From contig CM025849.1 of assembly GCA_003952965.2 (NCBI GenBank), forward strand, positions 15,601,366 through 15,665,365: 64,000 bases of DNA, read 5' to 3'. The notes beneath the pieces were generated by a model that saw only the letters and a program-made list of their open reading frames with translations, made no database searches and was not told the DNA's origin. Positions 35,316 to 47,565 of this stretch are shown one piece after another. This DNA comes from Morella rubra (taxonomy: Eukaryota; Streptophyta; Magnoliopsida; Fagales; Myricaceae). How positions within the stretch are numbered: position 1 is the first letter of the stretch; each line of letters begins with the position of its first letter. The position numbers were made by a program, and so were the translations under genes.

Positions 35316-36475
35316 GTAAATGTTATTTAGTTGGTATATAACTTCATGTTGTAATTGTGTCTTGTTTATTCCTGAAGATTCAAGGACTTTAAAGCACTGC
35401 ATGGTTCAAGCTTCTCAACAGCGTATGAGTGTATTTGGAAGCATCTGTAGTTTGATTGAAGTCTTCCTACAGTTTGACATCGCGAAGTTGGAGCGCTATT
35501 TATTTTGAGGTAGACAAAGTTCGTTTGGAATTTGAGTGAGGTTTACTAAGAATTACGAAAGCTAGCTTGAACGTTTCTAACTACTTTAGGAATGCCCCAA
35601 ATTAATATTGCCCTCATGATTCCCACCTCAAAAGCCTAGGATATAAAAACTCTTTCCTCCCACTTTGTCATTTTATGTTCCTTTGTATATTTTAGAGAAT
35701 AAGCCGCCATAGTCTTCCTCTCCAATACTCTTTGTAATTATTTCTCTAGTTTACTCTGTACAAACTAAAGTATATTAGAAAGATACAGTACCTGTTCTTT
35801 AGTTTCCTATTAGGGTTTTTAATCACACCAAGTTTACTCTCTAAGGTATTAGGGTTTACCAGAAGTGTTGGTACTTGAGATGGTTTATGTGGCTCTGGTC
35901 TGGTAGAAGTGGATGTGAAGTTTCACAGGGCAAACTATGTGGAAGATCAGTGGTGAAGATTCTAGTGTGTTTGAATGGAAGAGACCGAGTCTCATTCCCT
36001 GCAAGATTGCAGTTCCAGATTCAAGATTTGGGTAAGAATTCAATGAGTTAGAATAGCATGGGGTTTGTGTATGTCTAACAGATCATTGTGTACTTCGAGT
36101 TCTCATTCTAGTGAAAACCTTTCTCATCCACAAGGCCATCTTCTTGAAGTGTGTCTTCAAGAAGTTTCTCTTCGTAACCAATCAGTGTGTCATTTGTGTG
36201 TGATTGTTTTGATTATTGTTGTTGATTTGTTAAAATAGATTGAATATAAATCTGTCCAATATTATCTTTAAGTTTAAAGATAGTTATCTTGAATATCTTA
36301 AAGCTTGGATAAAAAGATTTGTTGCTTCATAGTTTTACTTGTTATCCGCATATATAAAATCTTGGTTAAGATTTTGGGTTCTTGAACTTGCTAATATTCT
36401 TGTGAGTGTGAGTAAATTTTTAAGAACAGAAAAAGAATTTGAAGAACCTATTCATGCCCCCCCCCTCTAGGTTCA
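35316..36475 (+). repeat. 3' LTR of the plus-strand element
   Basis: Starts TGTAAATGTTATTTAG next to the terminal polypurine tract. Ends near 36475 after a poly-C tract and ctctaggttca, the same kind of C-run before the end as in the LTR at 1-944. About 1160 bases. The border with the LINE at 36476 is abrupt. No matching 5' LTR was found in the window. Confidence 0.7.
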
Positions 36476-38045
36476 GGAGTTCCATATTGAGTCTTAAATT
36501 GCCTAGTTCAACAAGAATTGCAAAGAGCTGGAATAGGTGTGTGTCCACAATTGGAATGCCCAGTACATTCAGATGTAAAATAATTTTTATCCACTCCTCC
36601 AACGACATCTCCCCAAGAGCATTAAGATATAGAGGCCATGGTGACTCCCTCCATAGTATTTGAGAGAAACAGCAATCCAACATAAGGTGTCGAACTGATT
36701 CTATGGAAGCCTTAGAAAGTTCACATTTCATAAGTTCAGTATCTTGCTCCCCTAGTTGTCTTCCAGTTTGTTCTCTTGCTGGCAGAGTATCTTGGAGCAC
36801 CTTCCAGAGGAACAATTTTAGGCGTTCATGAATATTCAATTTCCAAAGTTCTTTCAAAATATTTCTATCTATCCCTCCAACCATAGTCAATCTCCGCATC
36901 ACAATGTTTCTATACATAGACTTGGATGTAAAAAAGCTCGAACCTTCCAAAGTCCGCATATTCCCATCGGGACAAATTCTCTTGGCAGTCGCAATCTTTT
37001 TATAGCATTCACCGCTGTTACATCAAACAGCTCCACCAGCTTATGTAAATCCCAACATCTTTAATCCGACAAAATCAATGCACTTACCATCAGGTCTCCA
37101 TCCAGCGGGAGAGCAGAGGCATTGGGAGTTGGCTGGAAATTTGGTAGAGAGGGTATCCATGGCTGCCTCCAAACCGAAATATTGATGCCATTTCCAACTG
37201 AATGGTAATACCCTGCTTTGAGTCCTTCTCTTACTCGTAATATCCATTTCCATATCCATGACTGATTTGAGCAAGTTGATAAAGACCACATATCCCCTTG
37301 TTTTATATACTTGGCTCTAAGGAGATTAACCCATAAGCAATCTGATTGGGTGACAACTTACCAAGCTAACTTCGCGACCAATGCCATATTCACATCATTA
37401 ATCATCCTCAAGCCCAACCCTCCCATGAAATTTGGAGTGCATATTTGATGCCACGCCTTCAACGTCAAATTGTTTGTCTTATCCGGTGGAAAACCCCACC
37501 AAAAATTCTTCATAGCACTATCCAGTTCCTTCTGTACAGATTGAGGCATAAAGAAAAAGTTGAGGGGATAAGCTGGTATCACCACTACCACAGCCCGGAT
37601 AAATACGGTTCTACCCGCTCAGGAGAGGAGCTTTGACTTCCGGCATGATATTTGAGTAAACAGCTTGTCTTTGAGGTCCTCCACATTGTTTTTTTTTATC
37701 TTGGGATGAGCAAAGGAAGGCCTAAGTGTTTTGCTTTTGGTGGAAGACGTTTCAGATTCAATGTATCCATAATATGCCTTGCTGGAGGGCCTTGGAAATT
37801 TTTGCTGAAATGAGTGGAAGACTTTGATCGACCATCCCATATACTATTCAAGCACGCATCCAGATTTTCCGCTTCTCTCACAGTGGCCTTGGCCAAAAAA
37901 AAAAACAAGTCATCGGCAAATAAGAAGTGATTAATCATACGAGCACCTTTACACAAACGAATCCCTCTTAATCTGCCATTTCGCTCTTCTTTCAATAGTA
38001 AATGCAACAACACCTCCGAACACAAAATAAAGAGAGCCAGTGATA
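36476..38045 (-). pseudogene. LINE reverse transcriptase C-terminus and zinc-binding domain, truncated
   Basis: Minus strand. 38040-37850 encodes LFILCSEVLLHLL and FLFADDLFFF, the FADD active site of non-LTR reverse transcriptases. 37591-37358 encodes KNFWWGFPPDK and GGLGLRMINDVNMALVAKLAW. 36959-36476 encodes the zf-RVT region (LWKLNIHERLKLFLWKVLQ, ... RHLMLDCCFSQILW). Frames shift between pieces. Both ends are cut: the 3' side abuts the LTR, without poly-A, and the 5' side ends at an A-rich stretch (38045-38085). Confidence 0.85.
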
Positions 38046-38164
38046 AAAAATTAAAAAAATAAAATAAAATAAAAATAAAAAGGTGAAGCGGTGAAACCTC
38101 CAGTGGTGAGCAATTTCACCACCACCGGCAAAATCCTTGCTATCTGGGGATTTTGTTCACTGTC

Positions 38165-40459
38165 TGTCATACCTCAAGCTTTTAGCATAACATGCATGTT
38201 GTTTGCTTTTGATTAGTAGTGCATTAGGGGTACTTAGTGACTAAGTGAGATTATTAGTACATGATGAACTAAGTTCAAAACCTTGATTAGGACATGATTT
38301 AGTGAGATTTGGAGTTCTCTTGTAACTAGGTCGTTGTTTAGGATGTTGAGGAACTCGTATAGATCAATTTAATTTTTTAAGCTAGTAGGACGTTTTTGTC
38401 TCAAAAACCGAACCACATGATTTTTATTCTTTTTAATATGTTGGGAGATTATCCACGAGTTTATGGTTTAAATTTGGAGACTTTTTATTTGTTCGGAAGC
38501 AAGTAGCTTGATTAGCGGAAGCAAGTAGGTTGTTTAGCGATCATCGGGAATTAGTGAAGCAATTAGCAAGACTTAGCCATTAAGCAAAAATTTCGGCTGC
38601 CCTAGAGAGTGACACATATGAGGGCTAGATATCATGACAAATGAGACTAGAAGCATGATGCAAGCTAGAAGCATGACCAAAAAGGCTAGGACCTAGGTAG
38701 CTCAAGGTGTCAACCACCAGTGAACCTAGGCGACGACTCACCTAAGCTATAGGGTGAATTTCGGCCATAGGCATGCTCAGCAGCTACTTGGGGTGGTTGG
38801 GTGTCATCGCACAATCGATGTAGCCTTTTGAGTCACCAGAGCTAGCCTAGACACGTGTCACGATGTGACGAACCAAGCTTGCCTATAAATAGGGGGTGGC
38901 CGGCCATTTAAACTTACACCATCTCATTAGCAAATTGTGGGTTAAGCTTGAGATTAGTAGAAAAGTGAAATAGAAGCAAGAAGGAGGAAATCGTTTAGTG
39001 AAGATTTAGTGAAGATCAAACTCGCTTAGAGTAAAGTTTAGCTTGGTTATCTTTGATTTCAATTCTTAAGTTTTCAAGATGATTTGTGAATCTCTTGTAA
39101 TTCTTATTCTAGCATCTAGTTGATGTTGTTTACATTATTCATATTCTTGATGTTCTTCGTGTTCTTGATGAAGAACAAGCTTGTCTTTTCGAAATAGTAC
39201 CATTTTCAAAGTTCGATTTTTTTCAAGTTGTTTTTCAACTTTGATCCATTTCTTTTCAAAATTTCTTCCAAAAGTTATTTTTCAAAGCTTGAACATATTT
39301 CTTTCCTTCTGATTTCAATACTTTTCATGTCAAAATTAGTATTTTCTATGTGGTGATTAAGCAGGTTTTTAATCGAGAAATCAAAGTGTTGTTTTTGCCT
39401 TCACAACACTTTCTTTTGAAAAATGTTTTATAATGTTGTGATGATGGAAACAAGTTAAGGTGTTGCATATCATAAATGAGACGTATGGGCGTTGATATGA
39501 GACATGCATACTTAACTTGTACGTTGGAAAGGAATATTGTGATGTTCAAGTATGGTTAAGGTGTTGCATATCATGAATGATATGTATGGGCGTTGACATG
39601 AGACATGCATACTTAACGTAATACTGTGAAGACATGACAGTACTGTACAAGAGGATGTGTTCCACTTGTTGTGACATTCTGGCCTCTCCGTCGTACGCGG
39701 AAAGATCCTTTGTTAGGATAACTCACTCTGGGAGTTTAAGACCGTATTGTACTCTGGGAGTATGCTGCAAAGATACAGAAGGTTACTTGTAACCCATCAC
39801 TCTGGCCAAGTGATTCACTCTGGGAGTGAGAGTAGTGGTGATTGAGAATGGAAAAGATCATTTTTAAGAAAACTGAGTCTTTTCATTTACTTTCTTATTC
39901 TGTTGAGATTTTATTATTGAACGGGTTTCTTCAATATCTTTTATTGTATCTGCTATTTTGTTGTACTAACTGCTGGCTTTACTGAGTCATTTGGACTCAC
40001 CATTGTTTGTTAAATTCTTTTAGCAAATGTCTGAGGTTTATCTGGGTGAATTCACCAAGGCCATTAAACATGGTTGTATTATCCTAAAGTTGACTTTTCG
40101 GGTCTATGTCACACGTGACCTAGATGTCTGATAGAAGGGCGAGGTCATAGGTGGATTACCCCATACTTTGATAACTATGTGAACATCTTAGACTTGGATG
40201 ACACTGACGACGAAGATTAGAGATCTTCAGTTTTATGTTTTCTTAGTTTTTCGCTATATTTTTCCATTTGTACTTTAGTATGTACATTATAAAAAGTGGT
40301 CCTCTTTTGTAATACTTCGGTATTAATAAAAGTCCTACTTGTGGTTTGCTTAGTATCTTGTTGCTTTATCGATTCTCCCATAGGCCGTAACCTCAGTTTA
40401 AATAGTTGTGTCCATTACTATAAGACAACATTGAGGTCTTCACAGTCCGGACTATTACA
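38165..40459 (+). mobile_element. Solo LTR, about 2.3 kb, probably Ty3/gypsy
   Basis: Begins TGTCATACC and ends ACTATTACA, flanked by ctgtc (38160-38164) and ccgtc (40460-40464), a 5-bp duplication with one difference. Inside are a TATA box (tataaata, 38884-38891), repeated cactctgggag motifs (39725-39830) and a gagtcatttggactcacc block near 39980, all reminiscent of chromovirus Tekay-type LTR. No coding frame. Confidence 0.8.
38884..38891 (+). promoter_or_regulatory. TATA box in the solo LTR
   Basis: tataaata followed by ggggtggccgg. Its place about 720 bases into the LTR fits a U3 promoter and sets the plus orientation. Confidence 0.55.
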
Positions 40460-40588
40460 CCGTCACCGGTACAGCTGGGCACCAGTGCACAGGGAACACT
40501 GCCAGTACTGGCGGTGGTACCAGTGATCACCCCTAATTGTCCACATGCTTCTAATGCATACAAGAGAAAGAATCAATTGTTGAGGATG

Positions 40589-41000
40589 CACTACAACAAA
40601 TTTGTGTTTTTGGGGCCGATTTTTTCGGACCACAAAAAAATCTGTCCCAAAAAAATATGGCAGAATGATTTTAGGGACTGATTTGACAAATTTTTGTCCC
40701 CTAAAAGAAATTTACTTTTTTTGGAACGGAAATAAATCGTCCCAAAAAATGGAAACAAAACGGGATGGTTTTGTTCGTCCCAAATGACCGTTCTAACGCC
40801 AACAACACATTTAGAACAGTTGCTCATCAATTTAGTACGAAACATCGTACTGTCCCAAATATACTTAACATTCAAACAGTTACAAGTTATCGTTAGAACT
40901 TGGTACAGCTCCATTAGTTGTTCTATTTGAACAGTGTATAAAACTATTAGAATGACATTAACTTCCCGTTCGAACACTACTTTACAGTTAGAACGCTAAT
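40589..41000 (+). mobile_element. CACTA-like end with subterminal repeats
   Basis: Starts CACTACAACAAATTTGTG, a plant CACTA-type terminus, and contains inverted modules around cgattttttcgg, gggactgattt and aaatcgtccc. The opposite end (ttgtagtg) was not found, so the right border is unknown; related sequence (ttcgaacggtt modules, 41580-41615) may extend it to about 41850. Confidence 0.5.
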
Positions 41001-42704
41001 GAAAAATTAAGCAGCCAAATTTCCCCCTTTTTTTACAACGTATTAGTTCGAACTCTTTTAAATTACATTCGAACGTCTTATGCGAAATCACAAAAAAAGA
41101 AGGCGAAGCCCGAGTGTGGTCAGACACACACACACCCTCAACAAACCCTCCCCAGTCGTTCCTTAGGCTGATATCAAAGTGAGAGAAAGGAAGAGAGGAC
41201 AGAAGAAGAAGATGAAGAAGAGGAGGAGGAAGATTTCGTAAAGGTAAATATTTGAATTTTAATAATGTGTTTGAAACTTTTTGTGAATATCGTTTTGATT
41301 TTATAGGTCTACAAAACACAAGAGCTAAAGAGGTGAGTTTGTTGAAAACTATTGGAGATGTATTAATTTTATGATTTGGATTTTGTTTGATTTGTATGTT
41401 ATTTTTTGATGAAAATTTTGATTTTGTAAGTTGAGATGGAAAACATTTTGTAAGATTGTGCAGGGCATTCTTGAATATGCTATTTGAAATGAATTGGGAT
41501 TGTGATTTTGATCAACTTGGTTTAGATTTCATGGATAAAATGAGATTATTTCAGGTCTGTATTGTCTCTATTTCCCATGTTCGAACGGTTTATCCACTGT
41601 TCGAACGGTTTTTGAATGCAGTCTGATAACCACTCGAACACTTTCTAAAAGTTGTTTGATACTTGTTAGCACATGAAAACTTTGATTTGTGCAGATTAGC
41701 TTTCAAGGGCAAGGACTACGAAGAATTGGTGACAATAACAACGGGAGACAGGAGATCCAAGAGTTTTATCGAATTTTGTGGATTTTGTACATTTATGTAT
41801 TATGTCGTAAACATTTATAATAAATTGAAAAATGACACATAGCTTCTGAATCCTACCAATATTTTTGTACTTTACAATCTGATTTTATACCGTCTAATAT
41901 TAATATTAAATAGTTTAATAAAATATTATGGGGCATATTAAATTAAACACGTTCCAACGAAATTAATAATTCATTTGAAATGTATTCGCTTCTACCCGTA
42001 ACTTGTCATTTTACGTTGGCCTCTGTTGAGTGGTGTCTTTTCTTATGTAAGTGGTGTATTTTCTTATAGTCTCTTAAGACTGCCGCATCCCCACATTTAT
42101 CTCAATGATATAATTGAGGGGGTGAGCAGGTGCCTCAACAGCTTTGCTTCTCCACATCACGAAGTGTTCCCCTACGAATTTTGATCTTCACTGTATCTCC
42201 AATATATATGGACATACTTAAGTGTTGGATATGATCCTCCCTAATGTTGTATTCTCAACTTTGATACATTGGTCCACAACTCTGGCTGATCACGTGTTTC
42301 AACACCTAAACAAAATGGACAAGATTTTCAAAGGACTCCTAGTGATCAAGAAAATATATGTTTTATGTTTTTTTTTTTTTTTTGGTGAAAGAAAATATAT
42401 TAGGACATGAGGATTTTCAAAGATCATAATTAGTGACTTGACTTTTACGATTCTTTCTCGAGCACTAATTTGACCCTTGGGAGTCTTTGCCGATCACCAT
42501 CTTAATTTGTTCTATAGCCCACCATCCACAGATTCCTCTTCTGGGGACCAATATTCTATGAAGGTACCGGACGCACATTGCAAGCCAAACTTTTTGGGAC
42601 AGTTTTGCAATTTTTTCGGAGGGATTTTTCAGTCATAAAAAATCAAGTGATGGCATGAGTAAGGCATGGAATGCCACTTTTTTTTTCTTTCTTGGAATAA
42701 AGAC
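41001..42704. other. No gene seen
   Basis: AT-rich DNA without a supported reading frame. 41580-41615 contains two copies of actgttcgaacggttt. A poly-T run lies at 42369-42382. Some of this may belong to the CACTA-like element at 40589. Confidence 0.4.
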
Positions 42705-42880
42705 ATTTTTCACGCTTGAACTTTGGGGGTCTAGGATGTTGCACCTCAAAGTTTAAATTTTAAGACATTTCAGTCCTAGACTTTGGAAGTTCTACGAAGT
42801 TTCACCCCAAACTTTGAATTTTTTAGATATTTCACCCTAAAGTTTGAAAGTTCTGACACATTGCACCCTACATGTGATTT
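42705..42880. repeat. Degenerate tandem repeats at the 5' border of the LRR pseudogene
   Basis: About four copies of a 40-45 base unit built on cttgaactttgg...gttgcacc / tttcaccc. They replace the place where a signal peptide would be encoded for the gene that follows. Confidence 0.6.
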
Positions 42881-42892
42881 TTTTAGCGTATG

Positions 42893-45000
42893 ATTTTACA
42901 TTTATACCATTACAACTCTCTCTTGTCATTGCCATTCACCACCTCCACACCTCCTCTAAACTGGTCTTCCATCGATTGTTGCTTGTGGGAAGGGATTTCT
43001 TGCAATCAAAATGGTCAAGTCATTCAAATTTGGTTACCCTCAAAAGGCCTCCAAGGAACTATATCTCCCTTTCTTGCAAATCTCACTACTCTCTCTCACC
43101 TCAATCTCTCCCACAATACACCTTCAGGTTCTCTACCTACCGGATTCTTTTCAACCTTGAACCAACTCAAGGTTCTTGCCTTGAGTTACAACTATCTAGC
43201 TGGAGATATATCATCTCTAGTTTCGTCTAATGGCTCATCTAGTGTGAGGAAATTGAACAATCTCAACCTAAGCCATAATAGTTTCTCTGGCCTTCTACCC
43301 TTGTCACTCTACATCCATTCACCCTCTCTAAGGCTTCCTCAATCTCTCTTTTAATCATCACAATGGCCAAATTCCAAGCGGGTTAGGGGAATGTTCCAAA
43401 TTAGAGCTTTTCCGAGCTAGTTTTAACTCTCTCTCAAGACCGCTTCCACGTGATATTTATAGTGCAACAAAGTCACAAGAAATCTCCCTACCATCCAATA
43501 ATCTTTCTAGACTCATTAGGGATGAAATCATCAACCTGACCAAACTCACCAAACTTGAATTATATCGCAACCAGTTGAGCGGGAAGCTACCTGGAAGTCT
43601 CGGAAATCTCTCCCATTTAAAGCACCTTTTCCTTTATAAGAACTCCTTCATAGGTGCTCTACGTCCATCTTTGATGAATTGCACAAATCTCATAAATTTG
43701 GATCTAGCATTAAATTTCTTTGAAGGAGATATATCCACCCTTAATTTCTCAAATCTTCGTAAACTTACTGTGATCAACCTGTTGAGAAATGACTTCACTG
43801 GTAACTTCCCAACAAGTAATTACTTGTGCAAATGCTTAAGAGCAATACGACTTGCAAGAACCGACTAGAGGGTGAAATCCAAACTGATGTGGTTCAATTG
43901 AAATTTCTATCTTTCATTTCTCTTGGTTATTGCAGGCTAACCAACATCACTAGGGCAATCAAGATTCTGATGCGTTGTAAGGCTCTCAACATACTCAACC
44001 TTTTAGGAAACTTCTTGCACAAGGCAATGCCGTCCGACCAAAGTATAGTTGGCTCTAGTGGTTTTGAAAATCTCCAACTGTTGAGTCTTACCGGTTGCCA
44101 ACTGACTAGTCAATTGTCTATATGGCTATCCAAGATCAAGAATCTAGAAGTCTTGTATCTTAATTCCAATCGTATCACAGGCTCAATCCATGGCTGGTTG
44201 TCGAGTCTTCCAATGCTCTTCTGGTTACATTTGTGTGACAACCTCATTTCTGGTGAATTCCCAAAGGAACTGTGTTCATTACCAACATTGGTATCACCAA
44301 CACCTCTTGCAGATAATACTTCTTTGGATTTACCAATTTACGCTACTGTACCTAGCAGCTTAGTCGAGTTCAGTTTCCTTTTCAAATTAGGAAGAACGAT
44401 AGTTGTTTCAAACAACAGTCTTAGTGGCCACATACCTATCGAGATCCGTCATTTGAAGAATCTTCAAGCATTGAGACTTGACCATAACAAACTCTTAGGC
44501 AAGATTCCTGACCAAATGTCAAACCTCACAGACTTGGAAATGTTGGACCTTTCTGAAAATCATTTGTTTGGTGAAATACCAGTATCACTAGCAAATTTGC
44601 ATTTCTTGTATGAGTTTAGCATTGTGAACAATAATCTCCAAGGTTCAATACCATCAGGTACTCAACTCCAGAGTTTTGATGCCTCTGCATATGAGGGCAA
44701 TCCAGGACTTTGTGGACCCCCCCTTCCAAATCAAGGCCCCCATATTACCGTCAACAAGGATGACACCGACATTCAACATGAAGAAAATGTGCATTCAATC
44801 CCATGGCTTCATATCAATGTGGTGCTTGGCTTCATCACAAGATTTTGGGGGTATGCGGTTCTTTAGTTGTGAACAACCATTGGAGATTTGTATACTTTTG
44901 ATTCCTAGACGATGTAATAGATCAAATATGGGTAGCGTTTGTTGTGTCTTTTGGCAGTTTATGTAGAAGACTTGCAAGTTCAAAGTCTTTTTATCTTTAA
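42893..45000 (+). pseudogene. Receptor-like LRR protein (PSY1R/RLP type), pseudogene
   Basis: The N-terminal cap WSSIDCCLWEGISC (CCxWxGxxC) starts near 42960, then LRR units (LSHLNLSHNTPSGSLP, LNNLNLSHNSFSGLLP, LTKLELYRNQLSGKLP). After an island near 44290-44390 come NNSLSGHIPIEIRHLKNL and MLDLSENHLFGEIP, then a cap with SYEGNPGLCGPP-like sequence (44690-44715). The LRR layout resembles tyrosine-sulfated peptide receptors such as PSY1R, while the short tail without kinase resembles receptor-like proteins. Past a frameshift near 44850 the third frame reads GVCGSLVVNNHWRFVYF, a stop, then a short tail to the stop at 44998. Frame changes near 43340, 43570 and 43860 and the lost signal peptide show it is dead. 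Confidence 0.82.
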
Positions 45001-45059
45001 AAGGTTAGCGCAGATGGATGTAGAGTTTGTGATCAATTGAGTCTCTCTCTCTCTCTTAG

Positions 45060-46165
45060 AGGATGGCAGCATGTCTATCTTACAGCCTCCATTTTTCTCT
45101 CCTCACAAATTCAAGTATGGGAAAGTCTTTATGTCTCTCTCATCTCTCATGGTGTTTCACTTACTTTTTTCAATCTACCATCACCTTGTATATTTTTTTC
45201 GTCGGGTGATTCAACTCCCCTGTCTACATTTGTTTGATGTAGCTGTTAACATTTGACTTTCAAGTCCTCTCCCAAACAGGATTCTTTCCTCCTTAAAGCA
45301 CCTCATGGTCCTTGATTTCAGCTACAGCTGTTTAGGTGGAGACATATCCCTAACTTTTTTTTCCTCTAATGGTTGGCCTGCCTCTACTCAAATAATTGAC
45401 ATGTCTAGCATACAATTCGATCAATGGGATGATTCATTCCTCCTCCCTCCAATGAGCATGGAACTTAACCAAACTCAATCTCAGTAACAATACCTTCACA
45501 GGCTATTAACTTACCCCAATCTTTGTTGAATTGCACAAATCTTAGCCTTCTGTCATGCAAGTTTCTAAAAGGACTTGGAATTTCCCAAAATCAATCAAAG
45601 GGATAAATCCCAGCTAAGGTGGCTCAATGAAAGTTTTTATCTTTCTTCTCAGTTACAATTCTAACAAGCTAACCAATATAGTTAATAGCAATATATATAT
45701 AGTTGGTTCGAAGAAAATATACGTCTCATTGTTGCCGCTACAATAAGCGTATTGTTTTATGTACAAACTATAATTGATCTCTTAATTACTCTATTGCAGT
45801 CCAGTATGTCTTATGGAAAATCAAATGAAGAAAATATGGACCCTTTTTCCTCTCATGCTCCTAGATCACTTTTTTTTTTTATCTGAAAAAGATTATTCCG
45901 CCCCATGTATATATATCTAGGTTAATAGATTCCAAAGAAGAAGCAAATAATTTCCTACAAGAGGCAATACCAGCTGATGACAGTATAGTTGGGTCATAAG
46001 GATTCAAATATATTTCTTTGATCCTTGAGTCTTGGTTCTGGCCAACTTACTAGTCAATTGCCTCAATGGCTATCTAAGCTTAAGAAGCTAGAAAGTCCTG
46101 GATCTTTCATCTAATTGAATCACATGTTCAATTCCTGGTTTGTTGTGGATTCTTGCAAGGCACTT
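45060..46165 (+). pseudogene. Second, more decayed copy of the LRR gene
   Basis: Collinear fragments match parts of 42893-45000: LMVLDFSYSCLGGDISL (45305-45355), LTKLNLSNNTFTG in pieces near 45465-45500, a cluster at 45950-46110 equivalent to 44020-44200 (acaagag-gcaatacc...gatgacagtatagttggg; cttactagtcaattgcct). Stops and gaps are dense. A tandem duplicate of the neighbouring pseudogene is the simplest reading. Confidence 0.65.
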
Positions 46166-46209
46166 CAGTTTTCTAGGGTTCATAGCTCTTGAAGAACTTG
46201 GGCTAACTT

Positions 46210-46900
46210 GGTGCAATTCATTAATCCAAGTTAGAAGATCTTATACTTGTAATTCACTAGCTTGGCGTAATTCATTGAGTCCGAGTTAAAAGATCTTATA
46301 CTTGAAATTCATTGAATAAGGTTTAATCTAATCTATCATTTTATCTCTCTTCGTATTTTCAAATTGTACTTTTACAATCCATTGAATAGAGTCAATTCAA
46401 CCATCTTTTCTTTTCTTTGTTCTTGATATTTATATATCATTCTATTTCAATTTCTAAACCTCAATCTAGTTAAATTTCATTGATTGTCTTCAATTACATC
46501 ATACGTATTTGAACCAAATCCCTAAATCTCATAAACCCGAGATTCTCAATTCGGAGATTGTGATTGTATACATTGGTGGCTTGTTGTTGGATCTGGAGCA
46601 GAGTCCTCAACAAGCCACCAATCTATACAAAACACAATTTAGGGATTTGGTTCCAATAGGAATTTAATCTAGACAAATCAATAATATTTAACTACATTAA
46701 AATTTGAAAATTAAAACAGAAAGATAATTAAATATCAAGAACAAAGAAAAGATGGTTGAAATCAACTCTATTCAATGGATTGCAATAGTACAATTCAAAA
46801 ATACGAAGAAAGATAAAATAGATAGATTAGATCAAACCCTATTCAATGAATTGCAACTATAAGATCACCTAACTTAGATTAAAAGAATTGCACGCCACTC
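46210..46900. repeat. Foldback repeat, arms about 280-330 bp
   Basis: 46290-46585 is the imperfect reverse complement of 46608-46890. The centre is ggtggcttgttg, a 20-base loop near 46587-46607, then caacaagccacc. The left flank also has a tandem pair of a 58-base unit (about 46215-46320). No coding frame and no clear terminal duplication. It may be a foldback transposon or a hairpin RNA source. Confidence 0.8.
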
Positions 46901-47249
46901 GCGCAAGTAGCTATGAACCCTAAAAAACCGAAAGTTCAGGAGTCTCCAAGGCTAAAACAAGTCGTCACCGACAAGTCTCAACATGAATGAATCATCCTCT
47001 AGGTTTACAACTAATTAAAATTAACCTAAAGAACCCTCTTGCTTAATTGACCATTAAGCCCTTATTTACCCCTATTTGAAATTATAAAACTATCATTCAC
47101 TTAAATATTCCCAAAATGCCATTAATAAGCTCAAGTTATCCTCACATGTCCACCCTTTTTTACAATAAGTCTAATGCTTTCCTTCTAGGGCCTCCGTCAT
47201 ATGACTTCGCTTTTTTTTTTAACTTTTAAATATTGCAAATGTAATGTCC

Positions 47250-47565
47250 TAAGTTAAAGGTTTAATTATCTATACAGTTCATGTTCTATTGACTTTTAAC
47301 AAATCAGTTTTTGGGATACCATTTTGAATGGTTTGATCCCTGTGGTCCATTTTTCTAACATAGAAGTCCTTCCGCCACTAAACATTGCCCTATAATGGAG
47401 GCAAGATTAGGGATAAGCTATCTGACCTCGACAATGCACATCTGACCCTTATGTCTGAAAAATAAACCACAGGGATCGGCCTATTCAAAGTTGTATCCCA
47501 AAAACTGATTTGTTAAAAATTAGTACTACAAGAACTGTATTGCTAATTTAGTCTGAGTTGAATAC
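47250..47565. repeat. Smaller foldback repeat, MITE-like
   Basis: 47268-47360 pairs with 47455-47550: tttttgggatacc...gatccctgtggtcca against accacagggatc...gtatcccaaaaactg. About 100 bases lie between. It resembles the common plant MITE-type repeat with such terminal modules; the element border is not fixed. Confidence 0.7.

Larger units (their letters stand above)
15380..36475 (+). mobile_element. Second Sirevirus-like element, opened by three nested insertions
   Basis: Gag pieces at 15380-15687, 21329-21500 and 25754-27060, pol pieces at 27086-27194 and 28822-31800, an env-like frame at 33246-34579, polypurine tracts and a 3' LTR at 35316-36475 are collinear and on one strand. The gaps are filled by a copia compound (15688-21323), a hAT element (21501-25745) and a solo LTR (27195-28816). 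No 5' LTR or primer binding site was found left of 15380; that end is lost in the tandem, CACTA-containing segment. Confidence 0.85.
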
